DNA of 13,408 nt from JBLMZH01 sp050258715 (GCA_050258715.1 JBLMZH010000034.1:1-13408); one strand, 5' to 3'; shown: positions 5,744-11,819, counted from the first letter of the stretch. A program made the numbers and translations. The notes: generated from the sequence alone by a model not told the origin.

Positions 5744-6571
5744 TCAACTTTCTATCCCGGCTGCTTTTTTAATAAACGGCTCAAGCAACCTGAATTTTTC
5801 CGCGACCGAACGGTCCGGTTGAATGCTCGAACCAGCATAATCAATTTCGCCCTGAAGCCCCCGCTGCACCAAATCATCATGGTCTTGGCCGAGCCTGATC
5901 GAAAGTTCAAGCAGCGAACTGAACAGCCAATGCAGCGGCTGCCCAAAATGGTCCAAGGCCACAATCTGCAAACTGTCGGCCAGAAACCTGATCTCTTTCC
6001 GCAAACTATGGAATTCCACACTCCCCAATTCAGGCCTGCTAAAAAACTCCTCGATCCTTGCTAGACGGGTTGCCACCTGTTCCTGGTAGCCCTCTGTGGA
6101 GCTGGCTTCAAAGGCTAAATCCTCCTTGAGCACATCCGAATATAAAGCCGCAATTTCTTCCGCCTGCTTGGGATCGTTTTCTAAAAAGTAACGATCATTG
6201 AATTTGCCAAGAACAGAAAGAAATTTTCTCAGAGGTTCTGGGGTCAAATGGTGGGAGTCAAAATAAATATACTGAGCTCTAAGAATCAAGCCTAAGCGCC
6301 TGATTTTTTTTAAATGCCTGAAAGAATCCCGGCTCGGCTCAGAAAGCAGGATTTGAATGTCGCTGTGGTTGAGTTCGTACTCAAAAGCTTTTTTTGTTTC
6401 TTCAAAACAATGCTGCCGGCGGTCAGGATCAGTCAAAACATCCGAGATTTCCGAGATGTCCACATGGATATCGGGCTTTTCCACGACTTTTTCAAAATCG
6501 CGGATAAAATCCGGCTGTTCCTCGACTTTGTCAGCTTGTTCCGGTCCGCTTAAAGGTCTTTCTCGCATCAT
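5744..6571 (-). CDS. CHAD-like helical protein
   Basis: A 275-residue, almost wholly helical protein. It shows two related blocks, each with a basic helix followed by a 'LG..xD' turn, as in CHAD domains: block 1 FRHLKKIRRLGLIL (84-97) ... LRKFLSVLGKFNDRYFL (114-130); block 2 FHSLRKEIRFLADSLQ (187-202) ... LLELSIRLGQDHDDLV (220-235). CHAD proteins use conserved His, Lys and Arg on these helices to bind inorganic polyphosphate. The first 45 residues are acidic and probably disordered. The call rests on pattern only and may be a divergent member. Upstream Shine-Dalgarno is weak (GATGAAAG). Its own extended -10 promoter abuts the stop of the ATP-grasp gene 50 bases upstream, so it can be transcribed separately, although readthrough from that gene is likely. 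Confidence 0.55.
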   Translation of the reverse strand: MMRERPLSGPEQADKVEEQPDFIRDFEKVVEKPDIHVDISEISDVLTDPDRRQHCFEETKKAFEYELNHSDIQILLSEPSRDSFRHLKKIRRLGLILRAQYIYFDSHHLTPEPLRKFLSVLGKFNDRYFLENDPKQAEEIAALYSDVLKEDLAFEASSTEGYQEQVATRLARIEEFFSRPELGSVEFHSLRKEIRFLADSLQIVALDHFGQPLHWLFSSLLELSIRLGQDHDDLVQRGLQGEIDYAGSSIQPDRSVAEKFRLLEPFIKKAAGIES

Positions 6572-6593
6572 CTTTCATCTTACTGTTTGTTTT

Positions 6594-6621
6594 ATTCTAG
6601 CACTTTTTCAGCTTAATCAAA
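6594..6621 (-). promoter_or_regulatory. Extended -10 promoter of the CHAD-like gene
   Basis: On the minus strand TTTGAT, a 16-base spacer, TAGAAT preceded by TGC (TGCTAGAAT). The -35 touches the stop codon of the ATP-grasp gene. Confidence 0.5.
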
Positions 6622-7557
6622 CTATTTTTTAGAAAAAATAAACCTGGCCAATTCTTCAGCTACACAACCTTTTGGGAAAGCGCCGAAGGGATTAACATCA
6701 AACAATATCAAGTCACTCCTGCTAGTTAGAACTCCATCAAGACATAAATAATTCAAATTTAATTTTTCGCGCAAGGCAATAATCCTTTTTTCCTCTTTCA
6801 AATTCACCGGCCGGGAACATTTCTTAAGTGCGTCGCCGCTTTTATCCGTCCCGTTTATTTTGCCCTGAGCACTTCGCACAAAATACATAACCTTATTTTT
6901 CACGACAAAAATACGGAACTCATTGCCTTCTGACAACTCCTGACAGTAAAATGTTCCGACATCTTTAATATATTTGTCGATTGAAGCTTCTTCGGACAGT
7001 TTATGGGCAGGGTAGATATAGGCTTTTTCTCCACCGTCAGTTTCATAGCGAAGAATGTTGGTGATGAATTTTTCTTCGCCCAGTTTCTTTTCGGAGTAAT
7101 AACAATTACCAAGACTTTTTACAATAAGCTGCTTGCAATTGATAATCCGCAAAGGATTTAATCCGTTTTTTATTACCACAAGCGATCGAGGGGTTTTAAA
7201 TCCACAGCTTCTTGCTACTGCCAATGAAAAAATCCTGTTTCGCGCGGCTATGCTTGGCAAGTACCTGTTAACAGCGGAGTTGGACAAAAGGATCGCCAAG
7301 GTCTTCAAAAACTCGGTTCTCTCCCGTAACCGAAAAGTTTCGTTGTGAGGCGGAATCAGATCGTAAGGATATCTTATAAACGAAGAATGGACATCTGAAA
7401 TCATTATTACTCTATCTTTGAAAAAGATCCGCTCGTTGTCCAAGCCGGAAATTTCGTCCGCATCGATGATCAAATCGTCTTTCGATACCAGTTTATCTAA
7501 CTCGGATCTCAAATATCCAATACCTTTGTAGGGGCATCCCAAAATAAATACTTTCAT
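6622..7557 (-). CDS. ATP-grasp ligase, MvdD/graspetide-ligase-like
   Basis: A 311-residue ATP-grasp protein. The visible order is: an N-terminal pre-ATP-grasp part with SFIRYPYDLIPP (59-70); NRYLPSIAARNRIFSLAVAR (97-116) followed by SCGFKTPRSLV, matching the 'N...a..nK..ql.lA...Gf.tP.tlv' lid entry; KSLG (147-150) as the ATP lysine strand; CQELSEGNEFRIFVV (205-219), the 'q....e.R..vv' strand; D274; and FDVNPFGAFP (286-295), the Mg-binding 'D/E-x-N-P-x-G' motif. ATP-grasp enzymes join a carboxylate to an amine, thiol or hydroxyl through an acyl phosphate. The closest pattern I recall is the MvdD group that makes ester or amide rings in graspetides, but no precursor-like peptide gene is adjacent, so a different peptide or small-molecule ligase role is equally possible. 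The gene is AT-rich and has no strong Shine-Dalgarno. Confidence 0.75.
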   Translation of the reverse strand: MKVFILGCPYKGIGYLRSELDKLVSKDDLIIDADEISGLDNERIFFKDRVIMISDVHSSFIRYPYDLIPPHNETFRLRERTEFLKTLAILLSNSAVNRYLPSIAARNRIFSLAVARSCGFKTPRSLVVIKNGLNPLRIINCKQLIVKSLGNCYYSEKKLGEEKFITNILRYETDGGEKAYIYPAHKLSEEASIDKYIKDVGTFYCQELSEGNEFRIFVVKNKVMYFVRSAQGKINGTDKSGDALKKCSRPVNLKEEKRIIALREKLNLNYLCLDGVLTSRSDLILFDVNPFGAFPKGCVAEELARFIFSKK

Positions 7558-7586
7558 ATACTCATGCTAATCGAACGTTCATTCAA

Positions 7587-7613
7587 AAACAAGGACACGA
7601 GGTGTCCTTGTTT
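7587..7613 (-). terminator. Leader hairpin with short T run before the ATP-grasp gene
   Basis: A 12-bp perfect stem (AAACAAGGACAC, loop GAG, GTGTCCTTGTTT). On the minus strand the stem ends in five T residues. It lies about 30 bases before the ATP-grasp start and downstream of the candidate promoter, so it could end upstream transcripts or act as an attenuator. Confidence 0.4.
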
Positions 7614-7898
7614 AATTCCGACTAATCCTGCCAAATTTTCGAATAAACCATATTACTTGGTTAATTGCGGTAATTTTTACACTTGCTTAAGGCCAATGTC
7701 AATTTTAGCCAGCACTTTGGATTGTGCTTTATAAAGCCATAATTTTAAAAGAATCTTAATATTTGCCTAGCAATTCACTATTCTGGGGATAACCAAAAGG
7801 TACGGATTTCTTAATAATTCCAAGCTGACACTTTAAACAAGAATATAGAACCGCCTTAAACGCATCTAATTGATTCCCTTTGCCAGCAAATCACCTTC
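7614..7898. other. AT-rich intergenic stretch
   Basis: The gap between the ATP-grasp gene and the next minus-strand gene (7558-7972) is one of the longest in the window. It holds the hairpin at 7587-7613, the weak promoter at 7674-7702 and the terminator at 7899-7951. In the rest I see no ribosome binding site with a credible gene, no RNA gene and no repeat. Confidence 0.5.
7674..7702 (-). promoter_or_regulatory. Weak candidate promoter of the ATP-grasp gene
   Basis: On the minus strand a perfect TTGACA, a 17-base spacer and TAAAAA. The -10 is poor. The leader would be about 110 bases and would contain the 7587-7613 hairpin. Confidence 0.35.
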
Positions 7899-7951
7899 AG
7901 ATAAAAAATGAAAACGGCTCAGTCTGAACGAGGTTCAGATCGAGCCGTTTT
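7899..7951 (-). terminator. Two-part terminator of the 191-residue protein gene
   Basis: On the minus strand an outer stem AAAACGGCTC/GAGCCGTTTT encloses an inner stem TCTGAAC/GTTCAGA with a three-base loop, followed by CATTTTTT. It lies about 20 bases after the stop. Confidence 0.8.
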
Positions 7952-7972
7952 GTCGGGTGAATGCTGCGCATG

Positions 7973-8548
7973 TTACTGGAGCTTCCTTGTCTGGAAAGTC
8001 TGGGGCGTGATTCCCTGGCTCACAAGCTGACGGAATGCTGCGGGACTTCCCGTCCTAAGCCAGCGCTCGTAGAGCTTGAGCAGGTCCGTGCACGACCTGG
8101 GCATGTCCGCCTCGTTGACCTCATTCAAAACCAGAGCGAAGTCTTCGAACCTGTCCCCGAGTTCCTGGAAAGTCTCGCTGGAATCCTCGTCCCAGGCCAG
8201 ATCGGAAGCCAGCGTCCGGTAGGCGGAAGAGCCGATGGCTGCGAAGTAGTCCGGCCCGACCATTTTCCCGTGCAGGCTGTCCAAGAAGTAGCCGACAAGG
8301 AACAGGCTGCTGTCGCCGACAACCCTAAGCCTCGCCTGCCGCTCGCCTTCGGGCAGACCCGCGGCTTTGAAATATTCAACGCCGAACGGGTCTTGGGGTT
8401 TCAGGCCCTTGCTGTAGTTAAGGAAATTGCAGAGCAAATTGACCAGGTAGAAGCTGACTGTTTCCTCCGTTTCTATTTGCTGGTTTTCCAACGCCGTCTC
8501 GACCCTCTGCTTGAAGTACTCGACCGGTGTCTGATCGGTGATACCCAT
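7973..8548 (-). CDS. Conserved helical protein of unknown function (191 residues)
   Basis: The protein starts MGITDQTPVEYFKQRVETAL. ATG 8548 was chosen because GGAGG lies just upstream (within 8551-8560); a longer frame back to 8635 would cross the promoter. The layout 'YLVNLLCNFLNYS', then 'ARLRVVGDSSLFLVGYFLDSL', 'MVGPDYFAAIGSSAYRTLA' and 'FQELGDRFEDFALVLNEV' matches my memory of an uncharacterised family seen in several proteobacterial groups with the pattern 'Lr.lGD..L...GfF..sl.....vd.DYY..mG..AY..la'. No catalytic motif, membrane segment or signal peptide is present; it looks like a soluble all-helical protein. It stands alone, with its own promoter and terminator. Confidence 0.8.
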   Translation of the reverse strand: MGITDQTPVEYFKQRVETALENQQIETEETVSFYLVNLLCNFLNYSKGLKPQDPFGVEYFKAAGLPEGERQARLRVVGDSSLFLVGYFLDSLHGKMVGPDYFAAIGSSAYRTLASDLAWDEDSSETFQELGDRFEDFALVLNEVNEADMPRSCTDLLKLYERWLRTGSPAAFRQLVSQGITPQTFQTRKLQ

Positions 8549-8579
8549 TGCCGCCTCCCTGGGGGTCGCTGTTAAAAAA

Positions 8580-8608
8580 ATGCTAACAGTGTTTAATGAT
8601 AAAGTCAA
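8580..8608 (-). promoter_or_regulatory. Promoter of the 191-residue protein gene
   Basis: On the minus strand TTGACT, a 17-base spacer, TAGCAT; 5 of 6 and 4 of 6 consensus matches. It lies about 32 bases before ATG 8548. Confidence 0.55.
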
Positions 8609-8642
8609 AACAAAAGGCAGGCGCGAGAAGCACACCTGCCTT
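8605..8642 (-). terminator. Terminator of the 115-residue protein gene
   Basis: On the minus strand AAGGCAGG, a 13-base loop, CCTGCCTT, then a T-rich tail TTGTTTTG. The T-rich tail abuts the -35 of the next gene's promoter. Confidence 0.7.
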
Positions 8643-8655
8643 GCACGTTACGAAT

Positions 8656-9003
8656 TTAGCGTCCAACCTGAGACTGGTCGAGCACTTCCATTCCCGGGGG
8701 GAAGAGAGTGATCAACCCGTTCGGAGTCTGGAAGAAGAGACGGCCGCCGTTGCTTCCGTCAGGACCCGTGTCCGAGACGTCTTGGATCTCCCAGGAGTAT
8801 TCAGTATAGCTGTTCCAAATCCACCGCTTGGGAATTGGCGGGAACCCGACGGCTTCCGCCATCCAGTTGAAGTAGACGAGCAGTTCGAACCCCGTGACGT
8901 AGAGACTTCGGATGTTGCCGCAGTATAGGTAGCCTTTCCGAGGGTTCTTGAGCTCGATTTGGCCACCGATGAACCGCGTCAGATCCGAATTCGTAACCTC
9001 CAT
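8656..9003 (-). CDS. Small protein of unknown function (115 residues)
   Basis: An unrecognised protein starting MEVTNSDLTRFIGGQIELKN. ATG 9003 is chosen over a GTG two codons upstream because AAGGAGG lies five bases before it. It is rich in aromatic residues (YLYCGNIRSLYVTGFELLVY, then WMAEAV, RWIWNSYTEYSWEI) and ends in FFQTPNGLITLFPPGMEVLD, which suggests a compact beta-rich domain. No signal peptide, membrane helix or catalytic motif is seen. It has its own promoter (TTGCCC-17-TATACT) and its own terminator, like its neighbours. Confidence 0.7.
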   Translation of the reverse strand: MEVTNSDLTRFIGGQIELKNPRKGYLYCGNIRSLYVTGFELLVYFNWMAEAVGFPPIPKRWIWNSYTEYSWEIQDVSDTGPDGSNGGRLFFQTPNGLITLFPPGMEVLDQSQVGR

Positions 9004-9030
9004 CAACACCTCCTTGAACCTTGGCTAATC

Positions 9031-9059
9031 AGTATAGCTCGAGCAAAATCAAGGGGCAA
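9031..9059 (-). promoter_or_regulatory. Promoter of the 115-residue protein gene
   Basis: On the minus strand TTGCCC, a 17-base spacer, TATACT (5 of 6 at -10). It ends about 27 bases before the ATG. Confidence 0.6.
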
Positions 9060-9190
9060 ATTTTTTTTGGAAAGGACCAATAGATTTTCAAATCATAGTA
9101 TGCCAATTCATAGACTTGGGATAAACCAAGCAATAAAAATAAGGCCTTTGGAAGCCTTTTTGCAACTCAGCCAAAAAACGAAAAAATTTT

Positions 9191-9228
9191 ACAGAAACAA
9201 AAGTGCCCAACATTGCTTGAGGCACTTT
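9191..9228 (-). terminator. Terminator of the 104-residue protein gene
   Basis: On the minus strand AAAGTGCC, an internal loop with CAA/TTG pairing, GGCACTTT, then TGTTT. It lies 15 bases after the stop at 9243. Confidence 0.6.
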
Positions 9229-9242
9229 GTCGAAAAAAGCAC

Positions 9243-9557
9243 CTATGAGGAAGTAATCGACAACATCATCCAACTCTTGCTGAGCGAACAAGTGATGGTC
9301 ACGCAATACCGAACCTCCTTCCCGTTCTGAACCCAAACATCTCTCTCCCCCAAAAAAGCGCAGATGAAACCCAAGGATTCGAAGTACTGCTTAAGCCATT
9401 CCGCAACCTCTTCTTCCCTGACCCCCTTGCCGACGACCTCGAACATGGCATACCCCTCGAACTTTTTCAGTTCGGCTCTGGGGCTGAGGAGCTTTAGCCG
9501 GTCCTGAAACTTGTCCAGGAGCCCTTGCCAAAGATCCCCGCCGCTTGGCGTTTCCAT
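9243..9557 (-). CDS. Small orphan protein (104 residues)
   Basis: An unrecognised protein starting METPSGGDLWQGLLDKFQDR. AAAGGAGG precedes the ATG by about eight bases. It reads as an alpha/beta domain: helix (WQGLLDKFQDRLKLL), strand (GYAMFEVVGKG), helix (EEEVAEWLKQYFESLGF), strand (ICAFLGERDVWVQNG), strand (VRYCVTITC). The C-terminal 15 residues (SLSKSWMMLSITSS) look less like normal coding sequence, and another frame is open across that region (9088-9336), so the end of the gene is less certain than its start. A terminator follows 15 bases after the stop, which supports the short form. Confidence 0.6.
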   Translation of the reverse strand: METPSGGDLWQGLLDKFQDRLKLLSPRAELKKFEGYAMFEVVGKGVREEEVAEWLKQYFESLGFICAFLGERDVWVQNGKEVRYCVTITCSLSKSWMMLSITSS

Positions 9558-9584
9558 ACATATACCCTCCTTTGTCTTGCCTTT

Positions 9585-9593
9585 GTTAAAGCA
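9585..9593 (-). promoter_or_regulatory. Possible extended -10 of the 104-residue protein gene
   Basis: On the minus strand TGCTTTAAC, about 27 bases before the ATG. No convincing -35 is present, so this is a weak call. Confidence 0.28.
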
Positions 9594-9633
9594 TATCGCA
9601 ATTCAATTGTTTTGGAAAATCGAGTGAAAATAA

Positions 9634-9677
9634 GACAAAACGAAAGGGCGAACGCGATATTGATCACGTCCGCCCTT
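9634..9677 (-). terminator. Terminator of the 72-residue protein gene
   Basis: On the minus strand AAGGGCG, a long partly paired loop, CGCCCTT, then TCGTTTTGT. It lies 10 bases after the stop. Confidence 0.65.
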
Positions 9678-9687
9678 ATCCTGAAAC

Positions 9688-9906
9688 CTACGACTGCGAC
9701 GGGTACTTCGCGGCGAGGAACGGCGGCATTGCCGCTGCCTTGTCGGCGACGAAGGCGTCAAGCTGGTCCGCCTGAACCTTGAGATGGTCGGCGTCCTGCT
9801 CGAGACCCTGCTTTCGGGCAGCAGCCTCGAGCTGTCTGTACTCTCCTGACCAGCTCTTCGCGATCGCTTCCTCGTTCATCCGCTTGATCTCAGGCAATCC
9901 CCACAT
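9688..9906 (-). CDS. Small helical orphan protein (72 residues)
   Basis: An unrecognised protein starting MWGLPEIKRMNEEAIAKSWS. AAGGAGG lies four bases before ATG 9906. The middle (GEYRQLEAAARKQGLEQDAD, then HLKVQADQLDAFVADKAAAM) is strongly helical, with heptad-like Leu/Ala spacing, so a two-helix hairpin or coiled coil is likely. No metal-binding or catalytic residues stand out. It has an excellent promoter of its own (TTGACC-17-TATGAT with TGC) and its own terminator, so it is probably well expressed. Confidence 0.7.
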   Translation of the reverse strand: MWGLPEIKRMNEEAIAKSWSGEYRQLEAAARKQGLEQDADHLKVQADQLDAFVADKAAAMPPFLAAKYPSQS

Positions 9907-9972
9907 GAACCCTCCTTGTTTGGATCGACCGCTGTCCTGGTGATATTCATCATTAACGGGAGTCGATGGAAA

Positions 9973-10001
9973 ATCATAGCAGTTTGCCTGAAACCGGTCA
10001 A
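9973..10001 (-). promoter_or_regulatory. Strong extended -10 promoter of the 72-residue protein gene
   Basis: On the minus strand TTGACC, a 17-base spacer ending in TGC, TATGAT. Both hexamers match 5 of 6 consensus bases. The leader would be about 60 bases. Confidence 0.75.
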
Positions 10002-10007
10002 GACGCT

Positions 10008-10042
10008 TAATTTAAAACCGCCCCGAGGGCGGTTTTAAATTA
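10008..10042 (-). terminator. Long hairpin overlapping the zinc-ribbon gene stop
   Basis: A 16-bp perfect stem TAATTTAAAACCGCCC/GGGCGGTTTTAAATTA with a three-base loop. It overlaps the stop codon at 10035-10037 and its T/A-rich arm can act in both directions. Confidence 0.65.
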
Positions 10043-10232
10043 GTATTTTTTTGCTTTCTGCTCTCTTTTTTTCCCGGCCAAAGCCGCAATTCCTACATCC
10101 GCCAATGGCGTCCTCGCAAATCTTGCAAAAAAACTCTTCCTCTTCGGCAGATGCGGGTTTTGCCGTTCGATCAGGTTCGACTTCGGCTGTTTCAAACTTA
10201 TCCATCATTGATAATTGCTCGGGTGAATCCAT
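10035..10232 (-). CDS. Small zinc-ribbon-like protein
   Basis: A 65-residue protein if started at MDSPEQLSMMDKF (ATG 10232); an upstream ATG at 10292 in the same frame would add 20 residues. The N-terminal half is acidic and probably disordered (AEVEPDRTAKPASAEEEEFF). Then comes C36-K-I-C39, six residues, C46-R-N-C49: a CX2CX6CX2C set fitting a small zinc knuckle. A basic tail (REKKRAESKKIL) follows, which suits nucleic-acid binding (inference). No Shine-Dalgarno is clear at either start; a TAAGAT element about 13 bases before ATG 10232 could give an almost leaderless message. It lies downstream of a 36-residue acidic frame on the same strand. Confidence 0.6.
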   Translation of the reverse strand: MDSPEQLSMMDKFETAEVEPDRTAKPASAEEEEFFCKICEDAIGGCRNCGFGREKKRAESKKILI

Positions 10233-10314
10233 AAAATTTGATCTTAATAAATATTTACGAAAACAAAACACTTCGCTGCAATTAGGCAGCATGAGAGAAA
10301 ACTTTCAACTCGCT

Positions 10315-10425
10315 CTAATTATCTTCCTCTTTTACCTCCTGGCCGGGAACAAATCCCGGTTCATCCTCTTTCTCAAAATCCGAAGCCTCCTCGAACTCTT
10401 CAGGCAATTGTTCGCCCTTGCGCAT
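10315..10425 (-). CDS. Possible 36-residue acidic protein
   Basis: A short frame from ATG 10425 to TAG at 10317-10315. The product begins MRKGEQLPEEFEEASDFEKE and ends DEPGFVPGQEVKEEDN, with 13 Asp/Glu residues. Such a regular acidic composition with few rare codons is more gene-like than chance, and the frame fills an otherwise empty gap ahead of the zinc-ribbon gene on the same strand. No Shine-Dalgarno sequence directly precedes it; CATAAT about 10 bases upstream could be a -10 giving a near-leaderless transcript. It could also be part of a longer decayed gene. Confidence 0.4.
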   Translation of the reverse strand: MRKGEQLPEEFEEASDFEKEDEPGFVPGQEVKEEDN

Positions 10426-10500
10426 AAATTTGAGAATTATGCTCTGAAATTATCGTAACTCCTAAAAATTAGCCTGGCAAATGGCCGAAATCCGAAGGGT

Positions 10501-10529
10501 TTGCAGCAAAAAGCAAAAAGGATTAACAT
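10501..10529 (+). promoter_or_regulatory. Candidate promoter of the small plus-strand operon
   Basis: TTGCAG, a 17-base spacer, TAACAT. Moderate matches (3 and 4 of 6). The -10 ends 24 bases before ATG 10554. Confidence 0.42.
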
Positions 10530-10553
10530 GAGGTTCAAAGGCAAGGAGGCCTA

Positions 10554-10763
10554 ATGACAAGGGTAACAGCTCCGGCTGCGGCAGCGCCTCGAGACATCAG
10601 GGTCGGTCTGACTCCGCTCGCGCTATCATACATCTACCTCGGCAACCAGACGTGCACTATCTGTCCGATGCCTGAGAATCGGCGCGCACAGCGAGGGCAG
10701 TGCATCAGATGCTTCTTCTCGTTTCAGCCGGATGCTGCAACTTCAAATCGAAGGGAGCCGTGA
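10554..10763 (+). CDS. Small four-cysteine protein, first gene of a coupled pair
   Basis: A 69-residue protein starting MTRVTAPAAAAPRDIRVGLT. GGAGG (10545-10549) lies four bases before the ATG. The second half has C34-T-I-C37 and C50-I-R-C53 (CX2CX12CX2C), a zinc-ribbon-like spacing, followed by FFSFQPDAATSNRREP. I do not recognise the family. Its stop (TGA 10761-10763) overlaps the start of the next gene by one base (TGATG), a typical mark of translational coupling and good support that both are real. GC-rich compared with the AT-rich sequence before it. Confidence 0.65.
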   Translation: MTRVTAPAAAAPRDIRVGLTPLALSYIYLGNQTCTICPMPENRRAQRGQCIRCFFSFQPDAATSNRREP

Positions 10764-10930
10764 TGAAACGCACCGATTTCCATCATCCTCCGCAGGCGCC
10801 TGCCGACCGGAACCGCCCGCAGGAAAGCCAGGAACGCGACCGGCGGGAAAAGGAACTCGATCTCGAGATCGAGCGGTTCCACCGGAACCTCGCCTCGGAC
10901 AATCCTTTCCGGAAGATCCTGGCGAACTGA
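10763..10930 (+). CDS. Small charged protein coupled to the four-cysteine protein
   Basis: A 55-residue protein starting MKRTDFHHPPQAPADRNRPQ and ending NLASDNPFRKILAN. It overlaps the upstream stop as TGATG, and GGGAG lies seven bases before its ATG. The N-terminal part is Pro/Arg-rich and likely disordered; residues about 22-44 (QERDRREKELDLEIERFHRN) form one highly charged helix. No family recognised. Together the two genes and the terminator at 10953-10996 form a complete small operon, the only plus-strand genes in the right half of the window. Confidence 0.6.
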   Translation: MKRTDFHHPPQAPADRNRPQESQERDRREKELDLEIERFHRNLASDNPFRKILAN

Positions 10931-10952
10931 AGCAGCTGCCTACCCATTCGAA

Positions 10953-10996
10953 AAAAAAGCGCGACGTTGTCAACGTTGGCGCTTTTTTGTTTTGTC
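10953..10996 (+). terminator. Bidirectional terminator between convergent genes
   Basis: AAAAAAGCGC and GCGCTTTTTT enclose an inner dyad ACGTTG/CAACGT. The A run before the stem and T run after it (to 10996) serve the plus-strand pair and the minus-strand nuclease gene alike. Confidence 0.8.
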
Positions 10997-11015
10997 CTCA
11001 ACCAAAAAATTATAT

Positions 11016-11789
11016 TCAGGCCTTGATTGCCGCGGGCTGCTCGGCCTTGGCCGAGGCTTTCCGGTAATTGCAATAGTCGCAGTCGTGGGAAGCTGCCGGC
11101 AATTTTTCGCTGACCAGGCATGCATAAGCGTTCATGATCGCCTTCTCGACCCAGGAATCGTCGCCCGTATAAGGAATAAGCTTGATGGTGAATTCCAATC
11201 GCGCATCAAAGGCTTTCTTGTCAGTGATACCATTGCAATAAACGAAATAGCCGGTTTTGGAAACTTTAAATTTGTTCTTTCTGAAAAGCCACTGATAAAT
11301 CTCCATCTGCCGCTTGTACCCGTCCTGCCACTCCGCATCGAGGCTGACCTCTTCGTCCTTGGAAGTCGCCTTGTAATCAACAACAATCAACTCTCCTTTC
11401 GGATCGACCCAAAGATCGTCTATCGCCCCGGTTACGACCAAGTTGGTCCTGGGCACGGCATAAGTGATCCCGGCCCGAAGCGCGTCGCGCCAAGTTTCAA
11501 GCTTTTCGTGAGCCAGAGGAATGGCGTCTACTCCATAGGCTTTCATTAACGGGTGGGGATTGCCGCGGGCACGATGCGAGTCGAACTCTTTTTTTAAAAG
11601 CTTATCCACGGCAGAGTTGAGAGAAAACGGATAGCCGGGAGGCTGGGAAACGCCGAGCCTGCGGTCGAGATAAAAACAGCGCGGGCAGTTCATGAACAAT
11701 TCGAGCTTGGAGCGGCTCAATCTAAAAGGTTCGGTCGAGTTCGGGTCGAAAAGATTTTTTGTACGGTATGGATTGTAGTATTTTGACAT
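11016..11789 (-). CDS. PD-(D/E)XK nuclease-family protein (Cas4/RecB-like)
   Basis: A 257-residue protein. LSRSKLELFMNCPRCFYLDR (24-43) is the entry helix typical of PDDEXK_1/RecB-like nucleases. GAIDDLWVDPKGELIVVDYK (121-140) carries the catalytic metal-binding acidic residues (D124 or D125, D138) and K140, and QMEIYQWLFR (161-170) is the conserved 'Q...Y' helix. Cysteines C35 and C38 near the start, and C237 and C240 near the end (DCDYCNYRK), could hold one Fe-S cluster or zinc that staples N- to C-terminus, as in Cas4 and AddB. No CRISPR array or cas genes lie nearby, so a general DNA repair or processing role is more likely. The leader has no strong Shine-Dalgarno. Transcription probably starts from a promoter inside the hairpin at 11820-11850. 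Confidence 0.85.
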   Translation of the reverse strand: MSKYYNPYRTKNLFDPNSTEPFRLSRSKLELFMNCPRCFYLDRRLGVSQPPGYPFSLNSAVDKLLKKEFDSHRARGNPHPLMKAYGVDAIPLAHEKLETWRDALRAGITYAVPRTNLVVTGAIDDLWVDPKGELIVVDYKATSKDEEVSLDAEWQDGYKRQMEIYQWLFRKNKFKVSKTGYFVYCNGITDKKAFDARLEFTIKLIPYTGDDSWVEKAIMNAYACLVSEKLPAASHDCDYCNYRKASAKAEQPAAIKA

Positions 11790-11819
11790 GCTTTAGTTTC
11801 TATTCAGCCAAATTAAAGA

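Noticed and set aside
7564..7734. A 56-codon plus-strand frame with several cysteines, divergent from the ATP-grasp gene, looked like a possible graspetide or cysteine-rich precursor.
   Set aside because: No ribosome binding site; the start lies at the ATP-grasp start codon, the frame runs through a 12-bp hairpin, and the composition looks like chance in AT-rich DNA.
8549..8635. N-terminal extension of the 191-residue protein, hydrophobic and signal-peptide-like.
   Set aside because: It spans a good promoter and the GGAGG ribosome site placed for ATG 8548.
9088..9336. Minus-strand frame overlapping the end of the 104-residue gene, considered as a frameshifted continuation.
   Set aside because: It runs through the terminator at 9200-9228 and has no matching domain; a frameshift cannot be excluded but is not needed.
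7587..10042. Several hairpins with a three-base GAG or CGA loop, considered as integron attC-like or mobile repeats.
   Set aside because: Stem sequences differ completely and each fits an intrinsic terminator; no integrase or conserved core site is present.
10051..10458. A 135-codon plus-strand frame.
   Set aside because: It is the shadow of the minus-strand zinc-ribbon and acidic frames; it has no ribosome site, and its middle reads as low-complexity Ser-rich sequence.
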